The position numbers and the translations under genes are program-made. The notes under the pieces are model-generated. The model was not told the DNA's origin, searched no databases, and was given only the letters and a program-made list of their open reading frames with translations. A stretch of 64,000 nucleotides of DNA from Saccharopolyspora gregorii (GTDB lineage: Bacteria > Actinomycetota > Actinomycetes > Mycobacteriales > Pseudonocardiaceae): assembly GCF_024734405.1 (NCBI RefSeq), contig NZ_CP059556.1, positions 6,200,001 through 6,264,000 on the forward strand, written 5' to 3'. Positions 1 to 8,243 of the stretch are shown here, piece after piece (position 1 is the stretch's first letter; every line of letters begins with the position of its first letter).

Positions 1-239
1 CGCCAGTACCCGGTGACGCTGCGGCGCACCTGATCGACGTCGACGCCACCCGGGTCCAGCAGCAGTTGCAGGGCGATCCCGCGCAGCTGTCCGACGATGG
101 CGACCGCGACATCGTCGGGATCGAGGCCGGGATCGACGACACCGCCCGCGATGCCGGCCTCGACGTCGGCGCGCAGGTCGGCGCGGAAGGCGGCGTCGCG
201 CTCGCGGAAGATCGGGGCCAAGTCGGGTTGAGAGGTGGC
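1..239 (-). pseudogene. TetR-family regulator, C-terminal fragment only
   Basis: The minus strand has an uninterrupted frame from about 239 to the window edge with GC-rich third positions. It reads like the ligand-binding C-terminal half of a TetR/BetI-type regulator: an amphipathic stretch APIFRERDAAFRADLRADV, then GLDPDDVAVAIVGQLRG and ALQLLLDPGGV. The roughly 100 N-terminal residues that should carry the helix-turn-helix would lie above position 240. That DNA instead encodes the start of an alpha/beta hydrolase on the other strand, and the minus frame there loses its coding character. The gene therefore looks truncated at its 5' end by a deletion or recombination. Its 3' end lies outside the window. 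Confidence 0.6.
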
Positions 240-242
240 TTC

Positions 243-1019
243 GTGCCGCGCACTCCGCTCGTCCTCGTCCACGGCAACCCCGAGACGGCGACCATCTGGG
301 GACCGCTCATCGGGGAACTCGATCGGACCGACGCGGTGGTCCTGTCCCCGCCCGGGTTCGGCGTCCCCGCGCCCCGCAGCTTCGACTCGTCGATGACGGC
401 CTATCGAGGCTGGCTGGCGTCCCAGCTGGAGCTGTTCCGCGCCCCGGTGGACCTGGTGGGTCACGACTGGGGCGGAATCCACGTCGCGGCCCTGGCGATG
501 AGCCGTCCGGACTTGATCCGCAGCTGGGCCTCCGATGCGCTCGGCGTGTTCGCGCCCGACTACGAATGGCATCCGCGGGCGCAGGTGTGGCAGCAGGAGG
601 GGCCGGGGGAAGCCTCGGTGCGGGAGTTGTGGGGCGGCGATCTGGAGCAGCGCCTCGCGGTCGCGTCGGCCCTCGGCATGACCGGCCGCATGGCGGAGCG
701 GGTCGCGGCGGGCATGGATCCCGAGATGGGTCGCGCCGCCCTCAAGCTGTTGCGGTCGGCACGACAGCCCGCGATGTCCGAAGCAGGGCGGCTGCTGCCG
801 AGCGCCGCGGAACGTCCGGGGCTCGCCCTCATCGCCGTCGACGACTTCGAGCGAGCCAGCGGGACGCTGGTGCAGCACGAGTGGGCGGCGCGGCGAGCAG
901 GCGCGCGAACAGCGCATCTCGAAGGCGTGGGCCACTGGTGGCCCGAGGAGACGCCGGCGCCGGTCGCCGAGGCCCTGACGAACTTCTGGGCAGAGCTGCC
1001 GGACCCCGAACAGATCTAG
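243..1019 (+). CDS. alpha/beta hydrolase, epoxide-hydrolase/dehalogenase-like
   Basis: A 258-residue soluble alpha/beta hydrolase. The oxyanion-hole strand LVLVHGNP is at residues 6-13 and the nucleophile elbow GHDWGG at 73-78, with Asp75 rather than Ser as nucleophile. That is typical of epoxide hydrolases and haloalkane dehalogenases. A late His in GVGHWWPEE (about residue 231) fits the catalytic histidine. The GTG start is chosen because GAGAGGTGG lies 4-5 bases upstream and the protein then begins directly at the first beta strand, as relatives do. A longer in-frame extension upstream overlaps the TetR fragment and looks non-native. Substrate unknown. The gene abuts the broken regulator and ends before a bidirectional terminator. 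Confidence 0.82.
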   Translation: MPRTPLVLVHGNPETATIWGPLIGELDRTDAVVLSPPGFGVPAPRSFDSSMTAYRGWLASQLELFRAPVDLVGHDWGGIHVAALAMSRPDLIRSWASDALGVFAPDYEWHPRAQVWQQEGPGEASVRELWGGDLEQRLAVASALGMTGRMAERVAAGMDPEMGRAALKLLRSARQPAMSEAGRLLPSAAERPGLALIAVDDFERASGTLVQHEWAARRAGARTAHLEGVGHWWPEETPAPVAEALTNFWAELPDPEQI

Positions 1020-1131
1020 TTCGACAGCGCCCCGGGCCGGACGCGACGAACGGCGACGCCGCGCGCCGCGCCCGGATCCTCCGCTCAGCACCCGGAACGC
1101 GGACTGATTCCCGTCATCCGCTCCCACGATG

Positions 1132-1176
1132 CGAAGGCCCAGCTCGCACGATGTCCACATCGGAGCTGGGCCTTCG
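1132..1176. terminator. bidirectional intrinsic terminator
   Basis: A perfect 14-bp inverted repeat (cgaaggcccagctc, 1132-1145, pairing with 1163-1176) encloses a further 5-bp inverted repeat around 1150-1161. It sits between the convergent hydrolase and flavoprotein genes, so it probably ends both transcripts. Confidence 0.7.
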
Positions 1177-1198
1177 TCGTACCTGCGGTCGTCCCGGT

Positions 1199-1762
1199 TC
1201 AGCGGGGCGGCACGAGGCGGTCGAGCTCGTCGAGGACGCGGCGCCACGGGATCTGCTGGCCGAGCCCGCTGCGCGGTTCGTGCGCGGCCCACCACCGCTC
1301 GCCGGTCAGCAGGTGCACGCCCGCGTCCTGCAGCGCCGAGGTGTGCCACTTCCACGCCGGGTGGCGGTGGTGCGCGGCGTTGACCGTGGGGAACACGACC
1401 ACCGGCGCCGTGCCCGCGCCGACCGCTTCGACCGCGGTGGTCAGCGCTTGGCTGTCGCCGAGGCCGAGCGCGAGCTTGCTGACCGTGTTCGCCGTCGCCG
1501 GGCACACCAGGTAGCAGTCGATCGGCGGGTGCGGGCTGGGTTCGGACGGCATCCGCGACGCCACCCGGCACGGCAGGCCGGTGAGCTCCGCGATCCGGTC
1601 GAGTTCCCCGGAAGCCGCGAGCCACGCGCCCGCGGTCGGGGTGAGCGTCACCGCGACCCGCCAGCCGCGGGACAGCGCGGGTTCGACCAGCTCGGCGCGG
1701 ATGTGCTCCACCCCGCCCGCGGCCGAGCCGATCAGGGCCAAGGTGCGCGTCGTGTCGATCAT
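1199..1762 (-). CDS. flavoprotein of the phosphopantothenoylcysteine decarboxylase (HFCD) family
   Basis: A 187-residue flavoprotein-fold enzyme. The N-terminus TLALIGSAAGGVEH gives the first strand and glycine-rich loop. CYLVCPATANTVSKLALG (about residues 86-103) is the FMN-binding PA-x-A-N-T segment of the HFCD family (CoaC/Dfp N-domain, EpiD, UbiX relatives). It lacks the CoaB synthetase half, so it is not a bifunctional Dfp. The chemistry is uncertain: family members decarboxylate, oxidise peptidyl cysteine or act as prenyl transferases. Forty-three bases separate it from the upstream DJ-1/PfpI gene on the same strand, so the two are probably co-transcribed. Confidence 0.75.
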   Translation of the reverse strand: MIDTTRTLALIGSAAGGVEHIRAELVEPALSRGWRVAVTLTPTAGAWLAASGELDRIAELTGLPCRVASRMPSEPSPHPPIDCYLVCPATANTVSKLALGLGDSQALTTAVEAVGAGTAPVVVFPTVNAAHHRHPAWKWHTSALQDAGVHLLTGERWWAAHEPRSGLGQQIPWRRVLDELDRLVPPR

Positions 1763-1805
1763 GCCGCCATCATCGCCGACGCCGCCGCCCCGCGCGCCGG
1801 TCCGA

Positions 1806-2396
1806 TCAGATCGGCGGCCGCGGGTCGTACTGGATGCCGCGGCGCACCTCGCGGGCCCGCTCCACCCCGGCGAGCCGGGACACCAGGTGCAGCGCCAGGT
1901 CGATGCCCGCCGAGATCCCCGCCGCGGTGACCAGGTCGCCGTCGTCGACGAAGCGGTCGTCCGGGCGCACCCGCGCGGTCGGCTCCAGTTCCGCCAGCAG
2001 CTCCAGCGAGCGCCAGTGCGTCGTCGCGGGACGCCCCGCCAGCAGGCCCGCCGCGGCGAACACCAGCGAACCGGTGCACACGCTGGTCAGCAGCGGGACC
2101 GCGGCGCGCTGCTCCCGCACCCACGCGAGGTGCTCCGCGTCGCGCAGCATCGGCCGGGTGCCCTGGCCGCCGGGGTGCAGCAGCACGTCGAGCTCCGGCA
2201 CATCGGCGAACGAGTGTCCTGATCGGACGGTCAGGCCCTTGGCGCACGCGATCTCACCGCCGTCGGGGGAGAACGTGCGCACCTCGTAGCCGTCCGCGGG
2301 GAACGTCCGCGTCCAGAACGACAGGACTTCCCACGGCCCGAGCGCGTCGAGCTCCTCCACGTCCGGGAACAGCAGGATCCCGATCTGCTTCGCCAT
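1806..2396 (-). CDS. DJ-1/PfpI family protein, isonitrile-hydratase-like
   Basis: A 196-residue single-domain DJ-1/PfpI protein. The N-terminus KQIGILLFPDVEELD starts the Rossmann-like fold, and the nucleophile elbow SVCTGSLVFAAAGLL carries the conserved Cys, followed by GRPATTHW. This Cys-T-G-S form with a downstream THW is typical of cyclohexyl-isocyanide hydratase-like and regulator-associated DJ-1 members. No AraC DNA-binding domain is fused. The ATG start is preceded by GAGGTGAGGAG. It leads a short minus-strand unit with the flavoprotein gene. Isonitrile hydratase is only a family-level guess. Confidence 0.78.
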   Translation of the reverse strand: MAKQIGILLFPDVEELDALGPWEVLSFWTRTFPADGYEVRTFSPDGGEIACAKGLTVRSGHSFADVPELDVLLHPGGQGTRPMLRDAEHLAWVREQRAAVPLLTSVCTGSLVFAAAGLLAGRPATTHWRSLELLAELEPTARVRPDDRFVDDGDLVTAAGISAGIDLALHLVSRLAGVERAREVRRGIQYDPRPPI

Positions 2397-2497
2397 GCCG
2401 TGCTCCTCACCTCGTGCCCGCGACCGCTCCGGTCCCGCGCGGCGCCGCTGCTGGAGGAGTCGCTCCGGCGGCGCGGAAGGTTCCCGGGGAACCCGGT

Positions 2498-3829
2498 TCA
2501 GCCGCGCACGTGCTGGGCGGCGGTGCGGGCGGCGGCCTGCACGGCCCGCCGGTCCACGCGCGTCGGTTCCCGGTCGCGCAGCACCTCCTCGCCCGCCACC
2601 CAGACGTCGCGCACGCAGCGGGAACCGGCCGCCCACACCAGGTTCGACAGCAGCTGCTCGTCAGGGGTGTCGATGCCGGTCGCGAACGCCGGGTCGTCCA
2701 CGTCCAGGTGCACGACGTCGGCCCAGCTCCCCGGTTCCAGCGAGCCGATGTCGTCGCGGTGCAGCGCGGCCGCCCCGCCCCTGGTCGCGGCGAGCAGCGC
2801 GCCCGGTGCGGTCAGCGCCATCGCGTCCCCCGTGGACAGCCGGGCCAGCATCACCGACAGCTGCACCTCTTCCCACAGGTCCAGGTCGTCGTTGCTGGAC
2901 GGGCCGTCGGTGCCCAGGCCGACCGGGATTCCCGCAGCGAGCAGGTCGACCAGCCGCGCGGTACCGGAGGCGAGCTTCGCGTTCGAACCGGGGCAGTGCG
3001 CGATGCCCGTCCCGCGGTCGGCGAACAGCTCGATGTCCGCGTCGGACAGGTGCACGCAGTGCGCGGCCAGCACCCGGCCGTCCAGCACGCCCAGCGAGTC
3101 CAGCAGCGCGGGCACCGAGCCGTGGCGCTCCCGCTGCTCCCGGTCCTCGTCGGCGGCTTCGGCGACGTGCGTCTGCACCAGGGCTCCGCGCTGCTGCGCG
3201 GATTCCCCGATGCGGCGCAGCGCTTCCGGCGGCAGCGTGTAGGCGGAGTGCGCGCCGTAGCCGAGCTCGATCCGGTCGGCGGGCCCGAACCGCAGGCCGT
3301 CCGCGTCGATCCAGCGGTCGACGGCCTCGACCATGCCCTGCCAGGAACCCATGCCCTCCAGGCCGGGCGCGGAGATCACGGCCGGGCCGAGCACCACCCG
3401 GGAGCCGACGGCCAGCACCGCTTCGGCCACGGACTCGCCGGAGAAGTACATCTCGGCGCTGGTGGTCACCCCGGCGCGCAGCATCTCCACCGAGCCGAGC
3501 TCCATGCCGGCGCGGACGTCGGCGGGCCGCAGCCGCGCCTCCGCGGGCCAGATCACCTCGCGCAGCCAGCGCAGCAGCGGCAGGTCGCCGCCCATGCCGC
3601 GCAGCAGCGTCATCGGGCTGTGCGCGTGCGCGTTGATGAGGCCGGGCAGCAGGATCCCGCCGCATTCGCGCACCGCGGTCTCCTGCGCGCGCGGCGGTGC
3701 GCCCTCGCGCGGGCCGCAGTAGCCGATGCGGCCGTGCTCGTCGACGTCCACGACGGCGTCGCGGATCACCGAGCAGTCGGCGTCGCAGGGAACGGCGATC
3801 GGGGCGTGCAGGCGCAAGGCGGTCGGCAT
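2498..3829 (-). CDS. metal-dependent amidohydrolase (MtaD/TrzN/SsnA-like deaminase family)
   Basis: A 443-residue TIM-barrel amidohydrolase. The metal ligands HAHS (in LLPGLINAHAHSPMTLLRG) follow a short N-terminal beta domain. A later His (VQTHVAEA), HCVHLSD and GLGTDGPSSND complete the cluster. The pattern fits the S-adenosylhomocysteine/5'-methylthioadenosine deaminase and chlorohydrolase group, which deaminates purine-like or triazine rings. The ATG at 3829 is preferred over one 22 codons upstream because homologues begin close to the first strand and the extension is Pro/Arg-rich. A short palindrome, GGTTCCCgGGGAACC (2479-2493), lies just past the stop and may end the transcript. The exact substrate cannot be read from sequence. 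Confidence 0.82.
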   Translation of the reverse strand: MPTALRLHAPIAVPCDADCSVIRDAVVDVDEHGRIGYCGPREGAPPRAQETAVRECGGILLPGLINAHAHSPMTLLRGMGGDLPLLRWLREVIWPAEARLRPADVRAGMELGSVEMLRAGVTTSAEMYFSGESVAEAVLAVGSRVVLGPAVISAPGLEGMGSWQGMVEAVDRWIDADGLRFGPADRIELGYGAHSAYTLPPEALRRIGESAQQRGALVQTHVAEAADEDREQRERHGSVPALLDSLGVLDGRVLAAHCVHLSDADIELFADRGTGIAHCPGSNAKLASGTARLVDLLAAGIPVGLGTDGPSSNDDLDLWEEVQLSVMLARLSTGDAMALTAPGALLAATRGGAAALHRDDIGSLEPGSWADVVHLDVDDPAFATGIDTPDEQLLSNLVWAAGSRCVRDVWVAGEEVLRDREPTRVDRRAVQAAARTAAQHVRG

Positions 3830-3933
3830 GCGCGCATTCTGCCGCAGCGGCGCACCGCCGGGGAAAGCCGGTCGCATGAAGTCCACTGTGGACATACCGG
3901 TGCGGTGCGACCGGCCCGCTCACCCGCGGGTGA

Positions 3934-4593
3934 TCAGTCCTCCATGAGACCGCTGCGCCACGCCCACGACGCCGTCTCCACCCGGTTCCGCGCGCCGATC
4001 TTCGTCTGCGCCGCCGCGAGGTGGGTCTTCACCGTGGACAGCGACATGAACAGCTCGCCGCCGATCTCCACGTTCGTCAGGCCGCGCGCGGTGGCCCGCA
4101 CCACGTCCAGCTCCCGCTCGGTCAGCTCCTCCCGCAGCGGTTGCACCCCGCGCCGCGGCCGCTCCGGCGGCTTCGAGAAGTGCTGCAGCAGCCGCACCGT
4201 GATCTGCGGCGACACCAGCGCGTCCCCGCGCGAGGCCGCGTTGATCGCCTCGATCAGCAGCGCCGGACCCGCGTCCTTGAGCAGGAAGCCGCTCGCCCCG
4301 TTCGCCAGCGCCGAGGCCACGTACTCGTCCAGGTCGAAGGTGGTCACCACGACCACCTTGATCGGATCGGTGGCGTCCGGGCCCGCGAGCTGCTTGGTGG
4401 CCTCCAGGCCGTCCAGCCCGGGCATCCGGATGTCCATCAGGCACACGTCCGGGCGCAGCTCCCGCGCCTTCTTCACCGCGTCGAGCCCGTTGGAGACGTC
4501 GGCGACGACCTCGATGCCGTCCTGCGACTCCAGGATCATCCGAAAACCGGCCCGCACCATCTCCTGGTCGTCCGCGATCAGCACCCGGATCAT
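3934..4593 (-). CDS. NarL/FixJ-type response regulator
   Basis: A 219-residue response regulator. Residues 1-120 form the receiver, with the acidic pair DDQ near the start, the phospho-acceptor Asp in DVCLMDIRMPGLDG (about residue 54), the Thr of VVVTTFD and the Lys of FLLKDAG. The C-terminal LuxR-type helix-turn-helix is LTERELDVVRATARGLTNVE through MSLSTVKTHL. Its ATG follows GAGGAGGGG, 31 bases after the histidine kinase stop, so the HK-RR pair is one operon. Likely targets are the divergent ABC-like gene and its small membrane peptide, by position only. Confidence 0.9.
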   Translation of the reverse strand: MIRVLIADDQEMVRAGFRMILESQDGIEVVADVSNGLDAVKKARELRPDVCLMDIRMPGLDGLEATKQLAGPDATDPIKVVVVTTFDLDEYVASALANGASGFLLKDAGPALLIEAINAASRGDALVSPQITVRLLQHFSKPPERPRRGVQPLREELTERELDVVRATARGLTNVEIGGELFMSLSTVKTHLAAAQTKIGARNRVETASWAWRSGLMED

Positions 4594-4624
4594 CGGTTTC
4601 CCCTCCTCGTCGTGCACCGCGCGC

Positions 4625-6349
4625 TCAGCCGGCGTCGCGTTCGGCCAGCGGGAGCCACGCCTCGACCCGCCAGCCGGCGCCCGGCACCGGTCCTGCGCTG
4701 AAGCGGCCGCCGAGCAGTTCGATCCGCTCGCGCATGCCGACGAGACCGTATCCTCCGGAGCCACCCGCCGGTGCGGCGCGGCTGCCGGAACCGTTGTCGG
4801 TGACGCGGATGTGCACGTGCTCCTGCGGAGACCGCACCACCACCTGGATCTCGGTGGCGTCCGGGGCGTGCTTGCCCGCGTTCGTCACCGACTCCTGCAC
4901 CAGGCGCAGCGCGGAGCGGGCGACCTCCTGCGGCACCTCCTGGTCCAGTTCGACCCGCAGCGACACCTTCGGGCCAGCGCCCTCGGCGAGCGCGGTGAGG
5001 TCGGCGGCGAGGTCGGTGGTGGCCTGCTCGGTAACGCCGCTGGTGCCCGCGGGTTCCGCGCCGCGCATGCTCGCCACCAGCCTGCGCATCGCCACCAGCG
5101 CTTCGGTGCCGCTGCCCGCGATGCGCTCCATCGCCTCCACGGCCGCCTCCGGTTTCTGCGCGGCCACCATCTGCGCGGCCTGCGCCTGCACCACGATCCC
5201 GGTGACGTGGTGGGCGACCACGTCGTGCAGCTCCCTGGCCAGCGCCAGCCGTTCCGCCTGCTGCGCCTGCTCCACCGCGCTCTCCACCGTGCGAGTCCTC
5301 TCCCCATCCCTGGCCCGGAAGTACAGCCCGGAACCGACGGCCAGCACCAGCAGCAGGCCACCCAGCATCAGCAGGTCCAGCGCGGAGCCGCGGCCCCAGA
5401 AGAACGGGCTGTCGGGGACCACCGCCGCCGCCACCAGCACCGCGCCGACCAGCACCGAACAACCGAACACCGCCCGCCGCCTGGAGGCGTAGCGGACCAG
5501 GTACGCCATCATCAGCATCCCGGCCGCGACCGCCGTCACCGGAACGTCGTCCATCAGCCCGGCGTGCGTCGGCCAGTTCCCGACCACCCGGGCCGCGCCG
5601 CCCATGCACAGCGCCCCGGTCGCGCCCAGCAGCGTGATCTCCACCGGTCGCAGCGGCGTCAGCACCGACAGCGCGGCCAGCACCAGCGACCCCAGCAGCG
5701 GCACCAGGGTTTCCGCCGTCCCCTCGAACGCGGTCCCGGTGTCCAGGAACAGCAGCACCGACAGCGCGGCGATCATCGGCCACTGGCGGCGCAGCAGCTC
5801 CCGCAGCGGCGTCGAGGCCGTGCTGAGCTGCCAGCCGCGCACGTACGTCCCGGTGCCCACCGCCAGCATCAGCTGCAGCACCCCGAGGGCGACGAACTGC
5901 CCGCCCGCGGAGGGCATGTTCCCGCGCAGGTACACCGAACCGATGCACGCCAGCACGAGCCCGGCGGTGACCGGCAGCGCCTTCATCGGCGGCAACCGGC
6001 GGTGCGCGAACAGCACCAGCAGCATCAACGCCAGGTTCTCGGTGGCCAGGATCGCTTCCAGCCCCACCGAGGGCGGTGCGGCGCCGGCGATCCGGATCAC
6101 CGCGCTGGAGAGCACCAGCACGGCCGCGGCGGCGGCCGAGCACACCACCGGATGCCGGCGCCCCCGCACCGCCAGCAGCGCGAGCAGCGCGGCACCGGGC
6201 ACGGCGATCGGCGCGGTGCCGCCGTGCTGGATCAGCAGCACCACGTCCGCGGAACACGACAACGTCATCAGCGCGGCGAGGAACCACGGCGCCCGCAGGA
6301 GACGACCGAGTCGCTGCGCCGACATCTCGGGCGTCGGGCTGGAACTCAC
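4625..6349 (-). CDS. membrane sensor histidine kinase (HisKA_3 type)
   Basis: A 574-residue kinase with a long polytopic N-terminal region (about residues 15-330, many hydrophobic helices, no obvious extracellular domain). A dimerisation helix follows with the phospho-acceptor His in LARELHDVVAHHVTG, then a HATPase_c domain with the N-box SVTNAGKHAPDA and the G-boxes DNGSGSRAA and GLVGMRERIELLGG. This HisKA_3 architecture pairs with NarL regulators, matching the next gene. The start is GTG at 6349; an in-frame ATG eight codons in is an alternative. The gene is divergent from the ABC-like gene at 6529, leaving about 180 bases for shared promoters. Confidence 0.88.
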   Translation of the reverse strand: MSSSPTPEMSAQRLGRLLRAPWFLAALMTLSCSADVVLLIQHGGTAPIAVPGAALLALLAVRGRRHPVVCSAAAAAVLVLSSAVIRIAGAAPPSVGLEAILATENLALMLLVLFAHRRLPPMKALPVTAGLVLACIGSVYLRGNMPSAGGQFVALGVLQLMLAVGTGTYVRGWQLSTASTPLRELLRRQWPMIAALSVLLFLDTGTAFEGTAETLVPLLGSLVLAALSVLTPLRPVEITLLGATGALCMGGAARVVGNWPTHAGLMDDVPVTAVAAGMLMMAYLVRYASRRRAVFGCSVLVGAVLVAAAVVPDSPFFWGRGSALDLLMLGGLLLVLAVGSGLYFRARDGERTRTVESAVEQAQQAERLALARELHDVVAHHVTGIVVQAQAAQMVAAQKPEAAVEAMERIAGSGTEALVAMRRLVASMRGAEPAGTSGVTEQATTDLAADLTALAEGAGPKVSLRVELDQEVPQEVARSALRLVQESVTNAGKHAPDATEIQVVVRSPQEHVHIRVTDNGSGSRAAPAGGSGGYGLVGMRERIELLGGRFSAGPVPGAGWRVEAWLPLAERDAG

Positions 6350-6528
6350 GACGCGACCCTAATCCCCGGTACCCGCGGGAGGTCCCGGCCGAATGGTCCG
6401 AAACCTCGCCCGATCGGACATCGAACGGTGTCCGCCCGACCGACGCGCCGCACCGCCACCGCACGAGAACGTGTTCCCCGGAAGCGCAGTGGCGGCCGGT
6501 GCGGACCGGCCGGCGGAAGGAGATCGCG

Positions 6529-7197
6529 GTGGCGGCTGCACCGGAACACCCCTCGACGGCCCTGCTGGAGGCGCGGAACCTGACCACGTTCCCGCAGCTG
6601 TTCGGCGTGGACTTCGCACTGGCCCGCGGAACGGTCGCCGCGCTCGACGGCCCGTCCCGCGAGCCGAAGACGTGGTTGCTGCAGGTGCTCGCCGGACTGC
6701 GCCGCCCGGACGCGGGGGCGGTGCTGTTCGACGGGGTGCGCATCGACGAACTCGGCGATCACGAGCTGCGGGAGGTGCGGCAGCGCCGCTTCGGGTTCCT
6801 GTTCGCCGACGGGATGCTGGTCCCCGAGCTGACCACCGCGGAGAACTGCGCGCTGCCGCAGATGCTGGCCGGGGCCGACCGGGCCGCGGCGATGGACCGC
6901 GCCGCGGGGATGCTGCGCGACTTCGGCCTGGAGCGGGTGCGGGACCGCTTCCCCGGGCAGCTCTCCGCCGCCCAGGCGGAACGGCTGACCGTGGCGCGGG
7001 CGATGGCCCACCGGCCCAGCGTGATCTTCGCGGACTCCCCGGAGCTGACCGCGTCCACCACCGCCGAGCTGCTGGACGCGGCCCGCGCCCACGGCATCGC
7101 GGTGGTGCTGGCGACCGCGGACCCCGCGCTGCTCGCCCGCGCCGAGCAGGTGCTGCGGCTCGGCGAGCGCGCGCCGGAGCTCGCGGTCGCGGCTTGA
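6529..7197 (+). CDS. ABC-ATPase-like protein with degenerate catalytic motifs
   Basis: A 222-residue protein with the full layout of a LolD/MacB-type ABC ATPase, but every catalytic motif is altered. Walker A reads GPSREPKT (41-48, Gly before Lys replaced by Pro). The Q-loop Gln is Ala93 in FLFADGMLVPE. The signature is LSAAQ (145-149) instead of LSGGQ. Walker B is VIFADS (Ser170 replaces the catalytic Glu). The H-loop His is Ala197 in LATADPA. The frame is intact with normal GC-rich codons, so this looks like a maintained pseudo-ATPase rather than a decaying gene. The GTG start has GGAAGGAG upstream. No permease follows, only a 47-residue membrane peptide. A regulatory or scaffold role is inference. 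Confidence 0.7.
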   Translation: MAAAPEHPSTALLEARNLTTFPQLFGVDFALARGTVAALDGPSREPKTWLLQVLAGLRRPDAGAVLFDGVRIDELGDHELREVRQRRFGFLFADGMLVPELTTAENCALPQMLAGADRAAAMDRAAGMLRDFGLERVRDRFPGQLSAAQAERLTVARAMAHRPSVIFADSPELTASTTAELLDAARAHGIAVVLATADPALLARAEQVLRLGERAPELAVAA

Positions 7198-7290
7198 CCG
7201 GAAGTAGGAGGTGGACCGGCCGTTCGGCCGATCCGGCCGACCCGGCCGGGCGGTGAAGCTGGTGGGGATCGCCGACCCGGAGGTACCACC

Positions 7291-7434
7291 ATGCTGACCA
7301 TCGCCGCCACCGCGCTCGGCACCATCGGAGCGGTCGCCGTGCTGCTGCTGATGGCCGTGAGCTCGCTGCTGCCCGACGTCGTCGAGCACCGCGGCCGCGC
7401 CCTGCTCACCCCGAAGGTGCACGACGCGGCCTGA
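7291..7434 (+). CDS. small single-pass membrane protein
   Basis: A 47-residue peptide, too short for most gene callers, with a strong GGAGG ribosome binding site six bases before its ATG. Residues 3-28 form one hydrophobic helix (LGTIGAVAVLLLMAVSSLLP), followed by a short polar, basic tail. Its helix and the LPD-x-x-E exit motif closely resemble the small protein at 19080-19280. It follows the pseudo-ABC gene by 93 bases on the same strand and may be its partner. Function unknown. Confidence 0.6.
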   Translation: MLTIAATALGTIGAVAVLLLMAVSSLLPDVVEHRGRALLTPKVHDAA

Positions 7435-7492
7435 CCACTCCCCGCACCGCCCGCGCACCCCGCCCGTCGGCGGAGCGACCGGGCCCGCGCAG

Positions 7493-8206
7493 TCAGACCC
7501 GGTCGAAGATCAGGTCGTGGATCTCCCGGCCCTCGTCGTGGGCGCGGCTCTCGAACTTGGTGACCGGACGCCACTCGGGCCGCGGAGCCCAGCCGCCCGG
7601 CTCGGCCGCGTACCGGTTGCGCAGCTCCGGTTCCGCCGAGCACACCTCCATCATCTGCTCGGCGTAGTTCTCCCAGTCCGTCGCCAGGTGCACGTACCCG
7701 CCGGGCGCGAGCCGGGAGGCGATCAGCGCGATCGTCTCCGGCTGCACCAGCCGCCGCTTGTGGTGGCGCTTCTTCGGCCACGGGTCCGGGAAGAAGATCC
7801 GCACCCCGGCCAGCGACCCCGGCGGCACGTGCTCGCGCAGCAGCACCACCGCGTCGCCGCGCAGCAGCCGCAGGTTCGACAGCTCCAGGTGCTCGGCTCG
7901 CAGCAGCAGCTGCGCCAGCCCCGGCTTGTAGACCTCCACGGCGAGGTGGTCGACCTCGGGCGCGGCGGCCGCGAGCTGCGCGGTGCTCTCACCCATGCCG
8001 GAACCGATCTCCAGCACCAGCGGGGCCTCGCGCCCGAACCAGGTCGCCGCGTCCAGCGGCCCGGCGGGCAGCGCGTCCACCGAGTCGCCCATCGAGGGCC
8101 AGTGCCGGTCCCACGCCCGCTGCTGGCCGACGGTCATCCGCTCGCCGCGCTGGACGTAGCTGACGATCGTGCGCCGGTGCTGGACCTGCTGGTCAGAAGT
8201 GCTCAT
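7493..8206 (-). CDS. trmB: tRNA (guanine-N7-)-methyltransferase
   Basis: A 237-residue TrmB. It methylates N7 of G46 in the tRNA variable loop using S-adenosylmethionine. The SAM-binding motif LVLEIGSGMGES lies near residues 62-73, an acidic strand end HLAVEVYKPGL follows, and the family signature FFPDPWPKKRHHKRR (about 139-153) is complete. The C-terminus has TKFESRAHDEG, the typical T-x-FE motif. No purine-rich ribosome binding site precedes the ATG, and a GATACT box lies nine bases upstream, so a leaderless transcript is likely. Confidence 0.95.
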   Translation of the reverse strand: MSTSDQQVQHRRTIVSYVQRGERMTVGQQRAWDRHWPSMGDSVDALPAGPLDAATWFGREAPLVLEIGSGMGESTAQLAAAAPEVDHLAVEVYKPGLAQLLLRAEHLELSNLRLLRGDAVVLLREHVPPGSLAGVRIFFPDPWPKKRHHKRRLVQPETIALIASRLAPGGYVHLATDWENYAEQMMEVCSAEPELRNRYAAEPGGWAPRPEWRPVTKFESRAHDEGREIHDLIFDRV

Positions 8207-8215
8207 CGAGAGGTG

Positions 8216-8221
8216 AGTATC
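8216..8221 (-). promoter_or_regulatory. candidate -10 box for leaderless trmB
   Basis: On the minus strand GATACT is separated by nine bases from the trmB ATG, and the gap CACCTCTCG has no Shine-Dalgarno character. That spacing puts the transcription start at or next to the start codon. No convincing -35 box is visible. Confidence 0.35.
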
Positions 8222-8243
8222 GCAAACCCGCCGGGCAGGGCCG

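Noticed and set aside
3881-3893. GTCCAC-T-GTGGAC palindrome upstream of the amidohydrolase.
   Set aside because: The word recurs elsewhere in coding DNA (for example near 19893 and 26638), so it is probably a common GC-rich word rather than an operator.
2414-6583. A 1389-codon plus-strand open frame.
   Set aside because: It is antisense to the amidohydrolase and the two-component genes. Its product is Arg/His/Gln/Pro-rich low-complexity sequence typical of shadow frames in GC-rich DNA.
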